Positions 52,594 through 64,000 are shown, numbered from the stretch's first letter. The stretch: 64,000 bases of DNA from Burkholderiaceae bacterium 26 (GCA_000955795.1 JYOB01000012.1:62001-126000); one strand, 5' to 3'. Notes: generated by a model from the letters alone, not told the origin. Translations and numbers: made by a program.

Positions 52594-54939
52594 ATGACCA
52601 CGGTGGATTCCCAGCCTCAGCAGCCCGCCCGCACGGATGAAGAACTCAAGGCGCAGCAGCGCGCCGCCTTGCGCAAGGCCGCGCTGGAGTACCACGAGTT
52701 TCCGACCCCGGGCAAGATTTCCGTCACGCCGACCAAGCCGCTGTCGAACCAGCGCGACCTCGCCCTGGCGTACTCGCCGGGTGTTGCCGCAGCCTGTGAA
52801 GAGATCGTCGAAGACGTCGCCAACTCGTTCCGCTACACCGCCCGCGGCAACCTTGTCGGCGTGGTGACCAACGGCACGGCTGTGCTCGGCCTGGGCGATA
52901 TCGGCCCGGAAGCCTCGAAGCCGGTCATGGAAGGCAAGGCCGGCCTGTTCAAGAAATTTGCTGGCATCGATGTGTTTGACATCGAGATCAACGAAAAAGA
53001 CCCGCAGAAGCTGGTCGATATCATCGCCTCGCTGGAGCCCACCTTCGGCGGGATCAATCTGGAAGACATCAAGGCCCCGGAGTGCTTCTTCGTCGAGCGC
53101 GAACTGCGCAAGCGCATGAAGATCCCCGTCTTCCACGATGACCAGCACGGGACCGCCATCGTGGTGGGTGCTGGCATTACCAACGCGCTGAAGGTCGTCG
53201 GCAAGGACATCAAGAAGGTGAAGCTGGTGGCTTCGGGCGCGGGCGCTGCGGCGCTGGCGTGCCTTGACCTGCTGGTTGACCTGGGCCTGCCGCGCGAAAA
53301 CGTCTGGGTGACGGACCTGGCGGGTGTGGTCTACGAAGGCCGCACCGAACTGATGGACCCGGACAAGGCGCTCTTCGCACAGAAGACCGACCTGCGCACG
53401 CTGGCTGAAGTTATCGACGGCGCCGACATTTTCCTGGGCCTGTCCGCCGCTGGCGTGCTCAAGCAGGACATGGTCAAGCGCATGGCCGACAAGCCGATCA
53501 TCTTCGCGCTGGCCAACCCGAACCCGGAAATCCTGCCGGAGCTGGCCAAGGAAGTGCGCCCCGACGTCATCATGGGCACCGGCCGCACGGACTACCCGAA
53601 CCAGGTCAACAACGTCCTGTGCTTCCCGTTCATCTTCCGCGGCGCGCTGGATGTGGGCGCAACCACCATCACACGTGAGATGGAAGTTGCCGCCGTGCAC
53701 GCCGTGGCTGAACTGGCCCGTCAGGAGCAAAGCGACATCGTTGCTTCCGCCTATGGCATCCAGGACTTGTCGTTCGGCCCCGAATACCTGATCCCGAAGC
53801 CCTTCGACCCGCGCCTGATCGTCAAGATCGCGCCGGCTGTGGCGCAGGCCGCCATGCTGTCGGGCGTGGCCCAGCGTCCGATCGAAGACATGGACGCTTA
53901 CCGTCAGCATCTGCAGCAGTTCGTCTACCACTCGGGCACGCTGATGAAGCCGATCTTCTCGGCCGCTCGCAAGGTGCCGATGGAGAACAAGCGCATCGTC
54001 TTTGCCGAGGGCGAAGAAGAGCGCGTGCTGCGCGCCGTGCAGATCGTCGTGGACGAAAAGCTCGCCAGCCCGATCCTGATCGGCCGCCCGAGCGTGATCG
54101 CCCACCGCATCGAGCGTTTTGGCTTGCGTCTGCGCGAAGGCGTGGACTTCGCCGTGGTCAACCCCGAGCACGACGAGCGCTTCCGCGATTACTGGGAGAC
54201 GTATTACAAGCTGATGGCGCGCAAGGGCGTGACGCCGCAGTACGCCAAGCTGGAGATGCGTCGCCGCAATACGCTCATTGGCGCCGTCATGGTCCACAAG
54301 GGCGAAGCGGACGGCATGATCTGCGGCACGATCAGCAACACGGCTGCACACTTGCGCTACATCGACCAGATCCTGGGTGGCACCAACTGCGTGTATGCGG
54401 CCATGAACGGCCTGGTTCTGCCGGGTCGCCAGGTGTTCCTGGCGGATACGCACGTGAACGTCGATCCGACGGCCGAGGAACTGGCCGAGATCACCATCAT
54501 GGCCGCTGAGGAGCTGTGCCGCTTTGGTATCAAGCCGAAGGTCGCGCTGATGTCGCACTCGAACTTCGGATCATCGGAAGCGCCTTCGGCTATCAAGATG
54601 CGCGAAGCGCTGGCGATCCTGCGCGAACGTGCTCCGAACCTGGAAGTGGACGGTGAGATGCACGGTGATGCCGCGCTCGACCAGAAGCTGCGCGACTCGC
54701 TGGTACCGGATTCAACGCTCAAGGGCGAAGCCAACCTGTTGGTCATGCCGAATATCGATGCGGCCAACATCGCCTACAACCTGCTGAAGACGGCTGCTGG
54801 CAACAACATCGCCATCGGCCCCATCCTGTTGGGCGCGAAGAAGCCGGTGCATATCCTCACGCCATCGGCTACGGTGCGACGCATTCTCAACATGACGGCC
54901 CTGACCGTCGTGGATGCCGCTGCACAAGCGCAACGCTGA
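52594..54939 (+). CDS. maeB: NADP-dependent malic enzyme with phosphotransacetylase-like domain
   Basis: Oxidative decarboxylation of malate to pyruvate. 781 residues from ATG 52594 (MTTVDSQPQ). N-terminal malic enzyme part (about 30-440): [50 protein letters not shown] (metal binding) and the cofactor loop [14 protein letters not shown]-terminal PTA-like domain (about 450-780; [27 protein letters not shown]), which in MaeB is regulatory rather than a true transacetylase. Monocistronic, with its own promoter and terminator. Confidence 0.96.
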   Translation: MTTVDSQPQQPARTDEELKAQQRAALRKAALEYHEFPTPGKISVTPTKPLSNQRDLALAYSPGVAAACEEIVEDVANSFRYTARGNLVGVVTNGTAVLGLGDIGPEASKPVMEGKAGLFKKFAGIDVFDIEINEKDPQKLVDIIASLEPTFGGINLEDIKAPECFFVERELRKRMKIPVFHDDQHGTAIVVGAGITNALKVVGKDIKKVKLVASGAGAAALACLDLLVDLGLPRENVWVTDLAGVVYEGRTELMDPDKALFAQKTDLRTLAEVIDGADIFLGLSAAGVLKQDMVKRMADKPIIFALANPNPEILPELAKEVRPDVIMGTGRTDYPNQVNNVLCFPFIFRGALDVGATTITREMEVAAVHAVAELARQEQSDIVASAYGIQDLSFGPEYLIPKPFDPRLIVKIAPAVAQAAMLSGVAQRPIEDMDAYRQHLQQFVYHSGTLMKPIFSAARKVPMENKRIVFAEGEEERVLRAVQIVVDEKLASPILIGRPSVIAHRIERFGLRLREGVDFAVVNPEHDERFRDYWETYYKLMARKGVTPQYAKLEMRRRNTLIGAVMVHKGEADGMICGTISNTAAHLRYIDQILGGTNCVYAAMNGLVLPGRQVFLADTHVNVDPTAEELAEITIMAAEELCRFGIKPKVALMSHSNFGSSEAPSAIKMREALAILRERAPNLEVDGEMHGDAALDQKLRDSLVPDSTLKGEANLLVMPNIDAANIAYNLLKTAAGNNIAIGPILLGAKKPVHILTPSATVRRILNMTALTVVDAAAQAQR

Positions 54940-54952
54940 TCGCGACTGCACC

Positions 54953-54991
54953 AAAAAAAAGGGAGCGCACGATGCTGCGCTCCCTTTTTTT
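54953..54991 (+). terminator. Rho-independent terminator after maeB
   Basis: Perfect 9-bp stem GGGAGCGCA (54961-54969) with TGCGCTCCC (54976-54984), loop CGATGC, flanked by A8 upstream and T7 downstream. Confidence 0.95.
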
Positions 54992-55414
54992 ATTTGCTAA
55001 GTTTGCGTGCGCTCACATTTCCGCAAACTAAATAGCTGTATCAAAAAACCCTTCAGACTTCCACCGTCGGTTGATTGTTGTCATTGATGAGCGTACCCTT
55101 ATGGGCTGAAGGGGTGCTTCTGAGCACATGAGGTTCGAACCGGGTCGGACGGGTTTCAAAAAATGCGGTTTTCCGTACACACGTCTGACTGGTTGGCCTT
55201 ATTCGGTGCGCGCAATGGGTGGTTTTTGCAGGCGGAAGGATTCCCCAAGTCTTCGGCAGTCGCCCGACTTGTCATTCCCTGCCAGGCCTCTCACGCATTG
55301 AGCCGCTTCGCTTTCAGCTGCAAACCGGCTGTCCGGATCGTTATTGGACGGCCACCTGCGCTTGTGACCTGCGCCGGGCTCCGGTCGGCGCGATTCTCCC
55401 GTTAGGGCCTGCTG
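54992..55414 (+). other. Leader region of the secreted ribonuclease gene
   Basis: About 420 bp with no supported gene. A small plus-strand frame at 55163-55405 has no protein-like features. Inverted arms CCCTTCAG (55049-55056) and CTGAAGGG (55106-55113) lie 49 nt apart and could fold the start of a leader; the palindrome GGTTCGAACC is at 55132-55141. No confident promoter was identified. Confidence 0.4.
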
Positions 55415-55846
55415 ATGACAAAGCGACTTGGAGCGTGGATCGGCCGCTCCGTATCTCAGGCGATGGCGCGTGGCGCGCTGATGGCAACGCTTGCGTTGTC
55501 GGTGACCGGCCTGCCGGCCAATGCGGTTGCTCGGGACACCACCGGCATGGCCGCCGCCGTGGGAACCATTCGCCCGGTAGACCTGCCCAACGAGGCGCAG
55601 CGCACGCTGGCACTGATTGAGCTGGGCGGCCCGTTTCCGTATGCAAAAGATGGCACCACGTTCGGCAACTATGAACGACGTTTGCCTGCACAGCGGCGTG
55701 GCTATTACCACGAGTACACCGTGAAGACGCGAGGGGCCCGCAACCGTGGCGCCCGACGCATTATTTGCGGCGGCGATCAGCAAGCGGCCAACGACTGCTA
55801 CTACACGGAAGATCACTACAACAGTTTTCAACGGATACAGCGATGA
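55415..55846 (+). CDS. Secreted barnase-type guanyl-preferring ribonuclease
   Basis: Predicted extracellular or periplasmic endoribonuclease of the barnase/N1 family. 143 residues with a signal peptide ending ANAVA (about residue 39). The C-terminal ~75 residues align with barnase: GGPFPYAKDGTTFGN matches the loop before the active site, and the catalytic set is present as E100 (YYHEYTV), R114/R115 (NRGARRIICGG) and H134 (TEDHYNSFQRI). Cys118 and Cys128 may form a disulphide. The stop overlaps the ATG of a barstar-like gene, the expected inhibitor arrangement. Confidence 0.9.
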   Translation: MTKRLGAWIGRSVSQAMARGALMATLALSVTGLPANAVARDTTGMAAAVGTIRPVDLPNEAQRTLALIELGGPFPYAKDGTTFGNYERRLPAQRRGYYHEYTVKTRGARNRGARRIICGGDQQAANDCYYTEDHYNSFQRIQR

Positions 55847-56466
55847 CGACCAACATGTTTGGGCTGGACGACTCGCTCACCGCACGCGATGAGCGCGTGG
55901 CCCGCGAGGCGTGGCACAAGGCGCAAAATCTGTACGACGGTGTGGTCGGGATGCAAGCCTTGGGCGCACGCGTCGGGGGAGCGGCCAAGTTGCCTCAAAG
56001 CGCACCGCAGAACATCATGACGCAGGACAATACTCAGACGGACGACGACGGAGGTCGCGAAGACGCCATGAACCTGTTCAAGACGGTGCGTCCGAATATC
56101 GTGCAGTCGATCCGCGCGTTTCGCGTGGCGGATCTGGCCGAATCGGCGGCCAGTCTGGGCCAGCACTTCCTGTACGCCAACTGCGCGGCCGCGACCACCA
56201 AGAGCGAAGTGCTTGACGTGATTGCACGCGAGTTCCTGTTCCCGAAGCATTTCGGCAAGAACTTCGACGCCCTGGCTGACTGCCTGACCGACATGATCTA
56301 CAAGGCCGGCCCGCAGCCGGGTTTTGTCATCGTGCTCGAGGGCCTGCCGTGCCAGCCCAAGTTCGACAAGGAAGCGCGCGAAGTGCTGCTGGACGTATTC
56401 CGCGACGCGGCCGAATTCTGGGGCGAACGCAAGGTCCAGTTCCGCGTCTTCTACTCGTTCGCATGA
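55843..56466 (+). CDS. Barstar-type ribonuclease inhibitor with long N-terminal extension
   Basis: Cytoplasmic inhibitor protecting the cell from the upstream ribonuclease. ATG 55843 overlaps the ribonuclease stop by 4 bp. 207 residues: the barstar domain occupies about residues 105-207 (EVLDVIAREFLFPKHFGKNFDALADCLTD with the conserved acidic binding helix, split here, and FVIVLEGL, ending VQFRVFYSFA). The first ~100 residues (MTTNMFGLDDSLTARDERV ... Gln/Asp-rich linker) are not part of classical 90-residue barstar and are unrecognised. No signal peptide. Confidence 0.9.
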   Translation: MTTNMFGLDDSLTARDERVAREAWHKAQNLYDGVVGMQALGARVGGAAKLPQSAPQNIMTQDNTQTDDDGGREDAMNLFKTVRPNIVQSIRAFRVADLAESAASLGQHFLYANCAAATTKSEVLDVIAREFLFPKHFGKNFDALADCLTDMIYKAGPQPGFVIVLEGLPCQPKFDKEAREVLLDVFRDAAEFWGERKVQFRVFYSFA

Positions 56467-56502
56467 ACTAGGCCGCTCGGCCGGTTGATCGGCCCGGAAA
56501 TG

Positions 56503-56528
56503 AAAAAGCCCGCAAATGCGGGCTTTTT
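56503..56528. terminator. Bidirectional terminator between barstar-type gene and araH
   Basis: Stem GCCCGCA/TGCGGGC within AAAAAGCCCGCA (56503-56514) and TGCGGGCTTTTT (56517-56528), 2-nt AA spacer; U-tracts exist on both strands. Serves the convergent barstar-type gene and the arabinose operon. Confidence 0.92.
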
Positions 56529-56558
56529 TGTTGCCTTGTGAATGTGCCGACCGGCTGG

Positions 56559-57584
56559 TCAGCCAGCTCGCTTGTTGCGGCGAATGCGGTCGAACCACAC
56601 CGCCAGCAGCAGAATGCCGCCGCGAATCAGGTACTGATAGAACGTCGGCACGTTCATCAGGCTCATCGCGTTCTGCACCGACCCCATGATCAGAACGCCG
56701 ACCAGCACACCGGACACGGTTGCCACGCCGCCCGTGAGCGAAACACCGCCCAGCACGCAGGCAGAGATCACGCCCAGCTCAAGCCCGACCGACGTTTTCG
56801 GATCGCCCAGGCTCATGCGCGAGGCGAGCATCACGCCCGCAAAACCGGTCACCAGGCCTTGCAGGACGAACACGGCGATCTTGATGCGCGTCACGGGCAA
56901 GCCGGCGAGCAGCGCTGCTTCTTCATTGCCGCCGACGGCGAGCACGTTCTTGCCGAACACCGTCTTCTTGAGCAGGAAACCGAACAGCGCGAAGCCGACG
57001 ATATTGCTCCAGATCGGGTACGAGATGCCGAGGAATGACCCGCCGCCCAGGTCGAAGAAGCTCTCTTCGGAAATCATCACCGCGTCGCCGTTGGAGGTTA
57101 TGAAGGCGAGGCCGCGCACGACTTCCATCATGGCCAGCGTAACGATCAGCGAGTTGATCTGGTAGCGCGCCACCAGCACGCCATTGACGAGCCCGACCAG
57201 GCCGCCCGCCAGCACGCCGGCCCCGACGCCAAGCACCACGCTATGGGTCGCGGTGATGAGCGTGGAGGCCACCACGCCCGCGAACGCCACGATGGAGGCG
57301 ACGGAAAGGTCTACCTCGCCGAGGGCGAGGACAAACATCATCGTGACCGAGATGGAGCCGATCAAGGTGACGGAGAGCAGCAGGCCCTGGATGTTGCGGC
57401 TGCTGATGAAGCCCGGCACCGTGAACGCCAGCGCGGTGAACAGCAGGAGGAATACGACGACGATGCCCGATCGGTTGACCAGTTCCCACGTGAGAGCGGC
57501 GCGGCTGGGGATGCCCGGGGCGGCCAATGGCGGGCCGCCCGGTACGGATTCGGTGGATGGCGATTGCATAGGATCGGTTTCCAT
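56559..57584 (-). CDS. araH: L-arabinose-type ABC transporter, permease
   Basis: Inner-membrane permease of the ribose/arabinose (BPD_transp_2) family, about ten TM helices, 341 residues. Signature regions: NIQGLLLSVTLIGSISVTMMFVLALGEVDLSV (split here) and GGNEEAALLAGLPVTRIK, with the coupling-loop pattern. ATG/alternative start at 57569 (MQSPSTESVPGG) is possible. Last gene of the minus-strand arabinose operon, 18 bp after araG. Confidence 0.92.
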   Translation of the reverse strand: METDPMQSPSTESVPGGPPLAAPGIPSRAALTWELVNRSGIVVVFLLLFTALAFTVPGFISSRNIQGLLLSVTLIGSISVTMMFVLALGEVDLSVASIVAFAGVVASTLITATHSVVLGVGAGVLAGGLVGLVNGVLVARYQINSLIVTLAMMEVVRGLAFITSNGDAVMISEESFFDLGGGSFLGISYPIWSNIVGFALFGFLLKKTVFGKNVLAVGGNEEAALLAGLPVTRIKIAVFVLQGLVTGFAGVMLASRMSLGDPKTSVGLELGVISACVLGGVSLTGGVATVSGVLVGVLIMGSVQNAMSLMNVPTFYQYLIRGGILLLAVWFDRIRRNKRAG

Positions 57585-57602
57585 GAGGGCGTGATTCGCG
57601 CG

Positions 57603-59132
57603 CTAGCGTGGCAGCGCGAGTTTGATGAGGGTGTCAGGCGAGGCGTGTTCTCTCGGCAGATCGCCGACGATGCGGCCCTGCTTCATGACGAGCACGCGGT
57701 CGGCAACGCCGATGACTTCCGCCAGATCGCTCGACACGACGATGACGGTGCGACCTGCCTCGGCGAGGCCGTAGAGCAGGCTGTAGATTTCGCTGCGGGC
57801 GCCGACGTCGATGCCGCGCGTGGGCTCGTCCATCAGGAAGACGTCGATGTCTTCCGCGAGCCAGCGCGAGAGGATCACCTTCTGCTGATTGCCGCCCGAC
57901 AGCTTGCCGATGGGCGTTTCACCGTTGCGTGTCTTGATAGCTAGCTTGTCGATGAACGACTTGGTGGTCCGCGCTTCCTGCCGGTTGTTCAGCACGCTGA
58001 AGCGGCTGAAGTGGCGCCGGCAACTGATGTTCAGGTTATCCGACACCGAGGCGATCGCGACGATGCCTTCCTGCTTGCGGTCTTCAGGGCAGAGCGCGAC
58101 ACCCGCTCGCACCGCATCGCGCGGCGTGTTGAACTGAACGCGCTTGCCTTTGAGGTGAACCTCGCCCGCTGTGGGTTTGACCGCGCCGTAGAGCAGCTTC
58201 ATCAGCTCAGAGCGCCCCGCGCCGACCAACCCGAAGAAGCCGACGATTTCCCCTGCATGCGCGCGAAACGATGCGGGTTCGGTCAAGCCGGGCCCCATCA
58301 GGCCGCGCACGTCGACCTTCACCTCGCCGAGCGGGCGTGGCTTGTAGCCGTACACGTCCTGGATCGAGCGGCCGACCATGCAGCGGATCAGCCGTTCGCG
58401 GTCGAGGCTCGCGCCGGCGTTGAACGTGTCGATATGCCGGCCGTCACGGAACACGGTTACGCGATCGCACAGTTCATACACCTCTTCCATGCGATGGGTG
58501 ACATAGATGATCGCGCGGCCCTCGGCCTTGAGCGCGCGAATGATGCGGAACAACTGCGTCGTCTCGCGCGAGGAGAGCGAACTCGTTGGCTCGTCGAACG
58601 CGATCACGCGCGCGTCGCGCATCAGTGCCTTGCCGATCTCGATCATCTGGCGCTGGCCGATCGACAGATGCTTGACGGGTTGGGCCGGATCAAGCCTCTC
58701 CCCCAGCCGTTCGAGTTCGCGCAGCGCACGGGCGATCAACGTTTTCTCGTCGAGCACGCCAAAGCGGTTGGGCAGCGCGCCGAGCATCAGGTTTTCTGCC
58801 ACCGTCAGCTCAGGCACGAGGTGCAGTTCCTGATAGATGATCGCGATGCCCGCCGCAATGGCCGCGCGCGTGTTCGTAAACTGCTGCGGCACACCGTCGA
58901 GCGACAGCGTGCCGTCCTCCGGCTGGTTGACGCCTGACAGCACCTTGAGCAGCGTCGACTTGCCCGCGCCGTTTTCGCCCATCAGGCCGTGCACCTCGCC
59001 GCGGCGGATGTCGAGCGAGACATGGTCGAGCGCCAGCACGCCAGGAAAGCGCACAGTGATGCCGTCAAGCTTCAGGTACGCGCCAGCGGAAGCGTCGGGC
59101 GGGCCGCTTTCATCAAGTGATTGGACTGTCAT
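57603..59132 (-). CDS. araG: L-arabinose-type ABC transporter, duplicated ATP-binding protein
   Basis: Energises sugar import; 509 residues with two ABC domains. First Walker [10 protein letters not shown] near residue 54, signature [15 protein letters not shown] and Walker [12 protein letters not shown]; second domain has the degenerate P-loop [10 protein letters not shown], signature [15 protein letters not shown] and Walker [14 protein letters not shown]. Architecture matches AraG/RbsA. Lies between araF and araH. Confidence 0.94.
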   Translation of the reverse strand: MTVQSLDESGPPDASAGAYLKLDGITVRFPGVLALDHVSLDIRRGEVHGLMGENGAGKSTLLKVLSGVNQPEDGTLSLDGVPQQFTNTRAAIAAGIAIIYQELHLVPELTVAENLMLGALPNRFGVLDEKTLIARALRELERLGERLDPAQPVKHLSIGQRQMIEIGKALMRDARVIAFDEPTSSLSSRETTQLFRIIRALKAEGRAIIYVTHRMEEVYELCDRVTVFRDGRHIDTFNAGASLDRERLIRCMVGRSIQDVYGYKPRPLGEVKVDVRGLMGPGLTEPASFRAHAGEIVGFFGLVGAGRSELMKLLYGAVKPTAGEVHLKGKRVQFNTPRDAVRAGVALCPEDRKQEGIVAIASVSDNLNISCRRHFSRFSVLNNRQEARTTKSFIDKLAIKTRNGETPIGKLSGGNQQKVILSRWLAEDIDVFLMDEPTRGIDVGARSEIYSLLYGLAEAGRTVIVVSSDLAEVIGVADRVLVMKQGRIVGDLPREHASPDTLIKLALPR

Positions 59133-59189
59133 CGATTGCTCTCTGCGGATGCACGTGGGGCGCGGGGCCGGCCCGCGCCGCGCGTTGCA

Positions 59190-60194
59190 TCAAATGCCCA
59201 GTTCCTTGCGGACTTCTTGCCAATTGCTGCGCACCATCAGCTTGCCGGTGGTTTGCGTATCGGCCGGCGGCTGCTTGCCGGTCTTGATCCAATCGACGAG
59301 GTTTGCAGCGCTGTCCTTGCCGTGGTTGGTCGAGCTGACGGCAATCGTGCCGAAGAAGCCCGTCGGTTCCTTCTTCTGGAACTCGGCAAACGCCTCGCCG
59401 GCACCGTTGATGCCGACGCCGATCACATCGGCTGCCGGAATGTGCAGCTGCTCGGTTGCGCGCACGCCGCCCAGCACGCTCTCTTCATTGAGCGCGAAGA
59501 TGACCCACTTCTTGATGCCCGCATGCTGTGCCAGCACCGGCGACGCGGCATTGAAGCCACCTGCGTCGTCGGTGGTTTTTTGCGGCGCGTCGAAGATGTT
59601 CTCCTTCTTGAAGCCGCCGGCCAGCAGCGTCTGCGTGGCGCCGTCGGTGCGCAGCTTGGCGGTCGGCAGCTCATAGTTGGTGATGCGCAGCGCGCCCACT
59701 TCCTCGGGCTTCCAGCCGCGGCGCTTCATCTCGTCGGAGATGGCCTGGCCGACCTGGTTACCGATCTTGAATGCCGACATGCCCAGGTGCGGTACGTTGG
59801 CCAGCGGCTTGCCGGACGAGTCGACGAGTTGATCGTCAACCGTGACGAACTTCATGTTGTAGTGCTTGGCGCGTGCCGAGATAGCCGGCCCGAGGCGCAC
59901 GTCCGGCGCGCAGATGACGAAGCCCTTCGCACCTTGTGCGCCCAGGTTGTCAATGGCGGACAGCACCTTTTCGCCATCGGGCGTGCCGATGTTCACCACC
60001 GAAAAGCCGTCTTTCTGGCCAAGCGCGGTGGCAGCTTTTTGTTCGTTGATGAACCACGCCTGCTCGGGCATCTTGACCAGGAAGCCGATCTTGAGCGGCT
60101 CGTCGGCGTGGGCGGGCAGGGCGGCGGCCAGCGGCCCCAGGCACAGGGTGGCTGCCAGGGCGGATAGGGTCAGGCGGCGAAGTTTGCGTTGCAT
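59190..60194 (-). CDS. araF: L-arabinose-type periplasmic binding protein
   Basis: Periplasmic sugar receptor, 334 residues, cleavable Sec signal ending AHA|DEPLK (about residue 31). Strongly AraF-like: KIGFLVKMPEQAWFINEQKAA, DQLVDSSGKPLANVPHLGMSA, NYELPTAKLRTDGA and VIGVGINGAGEAFAEF. Arabinose as ligand is supported by this similarity and by the flanking arabinose-oxidation genes. 57 bp upstream of araG. Confidence 0.93.
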   Translation of the reverse strand: MQRKLRRLTLSALAATLCLGPLAAALPAHADEPLKIGFLVKMPEQAWFINEQKAATALGQKDGFSVVNIGTPDGEKVLSAIDNLGAQGAKGFVICAPDVRLGPAISARAKHYNMKFVTVDDQLVDSSGKPLANVPHLGMSAFKIGNQVGQAISDEMKRRGWKPEEVGALRITNYELPTAKLRTDGATQTLLAGGFKKENIFDAPQKTTDDAGGFNAASPVLAQHAGIKKWVIFALNEESVLGGVRATEQLHIPAADVIGVGINGAGEAFAEFQKKEPTGFFGTIAVSSTNHGKDSAANLVDWIKTGKQPPADTQTTGKLMVRSNWQEVRKELGI

Positions 60195-60247
60195 GGTTGT
60201 CTCCTCGTTGGAATGGCTCTTATGGCACTACGTGAGTCGGGCGTGCT

Positions 60248-62130
<1,883 letters not shown>

Positions 62131-62156
62131 AGCCAGTCTCCTACGCGTGTGTCGAT

Positions 62157-63893
62157 TCAGTGCGAGTGACGCGGTACCGCGGCGCCACGGCAGCCGACCA
62201 GGAAATCGAGGTCGCAGCCTTCGTCCGCTTGCAGCACGTGGTTGACGTACAGGCGCTGGTAGCCGCCGGCCTCGCCATGCGAACGCTGGTGCTGGTAGGC
62301 CGCCAGCCTGCGCGCGAGTTCTTCGGGAGCGATGTCCAGATGGAGCGTGCCGGCCTCGCAGTCGAGTTCGATCCAGTCGCCGTCCTGCACCGCGGCCAGC
62401 GGGCCGCCCGCCGCAGCTTCGGGTGCCACGTGCAGTACCACCGTCCCATAGGCGGTGCCGCTCATGCGTGCGTCGGAAATGCGCACCATATCCTTCACAC
62501 CCTGGCGCAGCAGCTTGGGCGGCAGGCCCATGTTGCCGACCTCGGCCATGCCCGGATATCCCTTCGGCCCGCAGTTTTTCATCACCAGCACGGAGCTGGC
62601 ATCGACCTCCAGGGACTCGTCGACGATGCGCTCCTTGTAGTGCTCCAGGTTTTCGAATACGACTGCGCGGCCGCGATGCTTGAGCAGCTCGGGGCTCGCC
62701 GCAGATGGCTTGAGCACCGCGCCACGCGGCGCCAGATTGCCGCGCAGCACGCGAATGCCGCCATCGTCGATCAGCGGGTTGGTGAGTGGTCGAATGACTT
62801 CATCGTCGGTGATGGGCGCGTCTTTGACGTTGCTCCACAGCGTCTTGCCGTTGACGGTCAGCGCGTCGGGATGCGGCAGCAGGTTCGCCTCGCCCAGGCG
62901 GCGCAGCACCGCGGGCAGGCCGCCCGCGTAATAGAACTCCTCCATCAGGAAGCGGCCCGAGGGCATCAGGTCGACGATGGTCGGCGTGTCGCGGCCGATG
63001 CGCGACCAGTCTTCCAGCTCAAGCGGCACGCCAATGCGCCCGGCAATCGCCTTCAGGTGGATCACGGCGTTGGTCGAACCACCAATGGCTGCGTTGGCGC
63101 AGATGGCGTTTTCGAACGCTGCGCGCGTGAGGATCTTAGACAGCGTCAGCCCTTGCAGCGCCATCTCGACGATGCGGATGCCGGACATATGCGCCAGCAC
63201 GTAGCGCCGCGCATCCACCGCCGGGATGGCCGCGTTGTGCGGCAGCGATGTGCCGAGCGCTTCGGCCATGCATGCCATGGTGGACGCCGTGCCCATCGTG
63301 TTGCACGTGCCGGCCGAGCGCGACATCCCCGCTTCCGCCGACAGGAAATGATGCAGGTCGATCTCGCCCGCCTTGAGCGATTCGTGCAGTTGCCACACCG
63401 CCGTACCGGAGCCGATGTTCTTGCCGTCGAGCTTGCCGTTGAGCATCGGCCCGCCCGTCACGACGATGGCCGGTACGTCGCAGCTTGCCGCGCCCATCAG
63501 CAGGGCCGGCGTGGTCTTGTCGCAGCCGGTGAGCAGCACCACCGCGTCGATCGGGTTGCCGCGAATTGCCTCTTCAACATCCATGGCCGCGAGGTTGCGC
63601 GTGAGCATGGCGGTCGGGCGCAGGTTCGATTCGCCGTTGGAGAACACAGGGAACTCCACTGGAAACCCGCCCGCCTCGTAAATGCCGCGCTTGACGTGCT
63701 CGGCGAGCTTGCGGAAATGCGCATTGCACGGCGTCAGCTCCGACCACGTGTTGCAGATGCCGATGATCGGGCGGCCGTCGAATTCGTGATCGGGAATGCC
63801 CTGGTTCTTCATCCAGCTTCGGTACATGAAGCCGTTCTTATCGGCGGTGCCGAACCATTGGGCCGAGCGCAGCTTGGGTTTCGATTCCGACAT
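62157..63893 (-). CDS. L-arabinonate dehydratase (IlvD/EDD family)
   Basis: Iron-sulphur dehydratase converting L-arabinonate to 2-keto-3-deoxy-L-arabonate. 578 residues from ATG 63893 (MSESKPKLRSAQWFGT); a GTG at 63908 adds five residues. Fe-S ligand cysteines are in LTGCDKTTPA and SAGTCNTMGTAST, with a further Cys in IGICNTWSELTPCNAHF; GGSTNAVIHL and MVRISDARMSGTAYG are family signatures. Arabinonate specificity is inferred from the neighbours. First gene of the operon, transcribed towards araH. Confidence 0.9.
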   Translation of the reverse strand: MSESKPKLRSAQWFGTADKNGFMYRSWMKNQGIPDHEFDGRPIIGICNTWSELTPCNAHFRKLAEHVKRGIYEAGGFPVEFPVFSNGESNLRPTAMLTRNLAAMDVEEAIRGNPIDAVVLLTGCDKTTPALLMGAASCDVPAIVVTGGPMLNGKLDGKNIGSGTAVWQLHESLKAGEIDLHHFLSAEAGMSRSAGTCNTMGTASTMACMAEALGTSLPHNAAIPAVDARRYVLAHMSGIRIVEMALQGLTLSKILTRAAFENAICANAAIGGSTNAVIHLKAIAGRIGVPLELEDWSRIGRDTPTIVDLMPSGRFLMEEFYYAGGLPAVLRRLGEANLLPHPDALTVNGKTLWSNVKDAPITDDEVIRPLTNPLIDDGGIRVLRGNLAPRGAVLKPSAASPELLKHRGRAVVFENLEHYKERIVDESLEVDASSVLVMKNCGPKGYPGMAEVGNMGLPPKLLRQGVKDMVRISDARMSGTAYGTVVLHVAPEAAAGGPLAAVQDGDWIELDCEAGTLHLDIAPEELARRLAAYQHQRSHGEAGGYQRLYVNHVLQADEGCDLDFLVGCRGAAVPRHSH

Positions 63894-64000
63894 GGGTGCG
63901 TGTGTCACGGACGTGGTTGTCGAGGCGCGCGCGCATCGATCGGCTGCGTGGCACTTGCGGGCCGCGCGGCACGTCCGTTGTCTCCGGTGTGGTTGTGGTT
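63894..64000. other. Upstream edge of the arabinose operon
   Basis: The last 107 bp hold the start of the operon's control region. No regulator gene or clear promoter is visible before the window ends. Confidence 0.4.

Noticed and set aside
55125-55150. GGTTCGAACC resembling a tRNA T-arm
   Set aside because: The flanks do not form a 5-bp T stem and no anticodon, D-arm or acceptor stem is present; it is only a 10-bp palindrome.
55163-55405. 80-codon plus-strand frame before the ribonuclease gene
   Set aside because: No ribosome site, no domain, and composition unlike neighbouring genes; treated as leader.

Overview
The window is a gene-dense, high-GC stretch of a betaproteobacterial chromosome. 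I infer Ralstonia (most like the pickettii/insidiosa/mannitolilytica group). Supporting signs are the order ffh-ypjD-PP0621-pilS-pilR-ampD, the ATP-cone class Ia ribonucleotide reductase, a lysine/alanine-repeat histone H1-like protein, and collagen-like glycine-rich lipoproteins. No tRNA, rRNA, CRISPR array, IS element or prophage was seen. Almost all of the window is ordinary housekeeping sequence; unusual material sits in a few intergenic or accessory islands.

Layout. 1-3.5 kb: 3' end of proS, a lytic transglycosylase, a 2-oxoglutarate/Fe(II) oxygenase and a MarC-type membrane protein, closed by a bidirectional terminator. 3.5-5.6 kb (minus): hpt and ffh. 5.7-11.3 kb (plus): ypjD, a PP0621-type protein, pilS, pilR and ampD with overlapping or near-overlapping ends. 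11.29-11.73 kb: about ten degenerate 42-bp tandem repeats. 11.8-16.3 kb (minus): an alkaline-phosphatase-superfamily lipoprotein, a small lipoprotein and a Tat-exported phospholipase C. 16.7-21.3 kb (plus): two NrdR-type boxes 31 bp apart, then nrdA and nrdB. 21.4-27.2 kb: DUF2817 peptidase, EamA exporter, an unknown protein, a Cache-type chemoreceptor and a DUF2147 protein. 27.2-29.3 kb (minus): two related collagen-like lipoproteins. 29.3-31.0 kb: the largest gene-poor stretch, with a dense GCATCGA cluster and a promoter far upstream of the histone H1-like gene (31.0-31.6 kb), whose 3' end carries four successive hairpins.

31.8-39.7 kb (minus): slyB-like lipoprotein, PfkB kinase, tpx, a DUF3426 zinc-ribbon protein, prmA, accC, accB, aroQ and a TlpA-like thioredoxin. 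40.5-43.1 kb (plus): mpl, a YqiA-type esterase and ubiC. 43.3-48.0 kb (plus): RNB ribonuclease, tonB, aroE and mtgA. Then corA (minus), pyrF and a tiny His-rich protein (plus), and pncC-pgpA-thiL (minus). 52.6-54.9 kb (plus): maeB. 55.4-56.5 kb (plus): a secreted barnase-type ribonuclease overlapped by its barstar-type inhibitor. 56.6-63.9 kb (minus): an oxidative (non-phosphorylating) L-arabinose cluster: L-arabinonate dehydratase, 2-keto-3-deoxy-L-arabonate dehydratase, L-arabinose 1-dehydrogenase and the AraFGH importer.

Functional links. The arabinose genes give uptake, oxidation and two dehydrations towards 2-oxoglutarate semialdehyde; the lactonase and final dehydrogenase are not in the window. 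Cell-wall functions recur (transglycosylases, AmpD, Mpl). The items I would look at first are the non-coding block and 3' hairpin array flanking the histone-like gene, the barnase/barstar pair with its long inhibitor N-terminus, and the 42-bp minisatellite.
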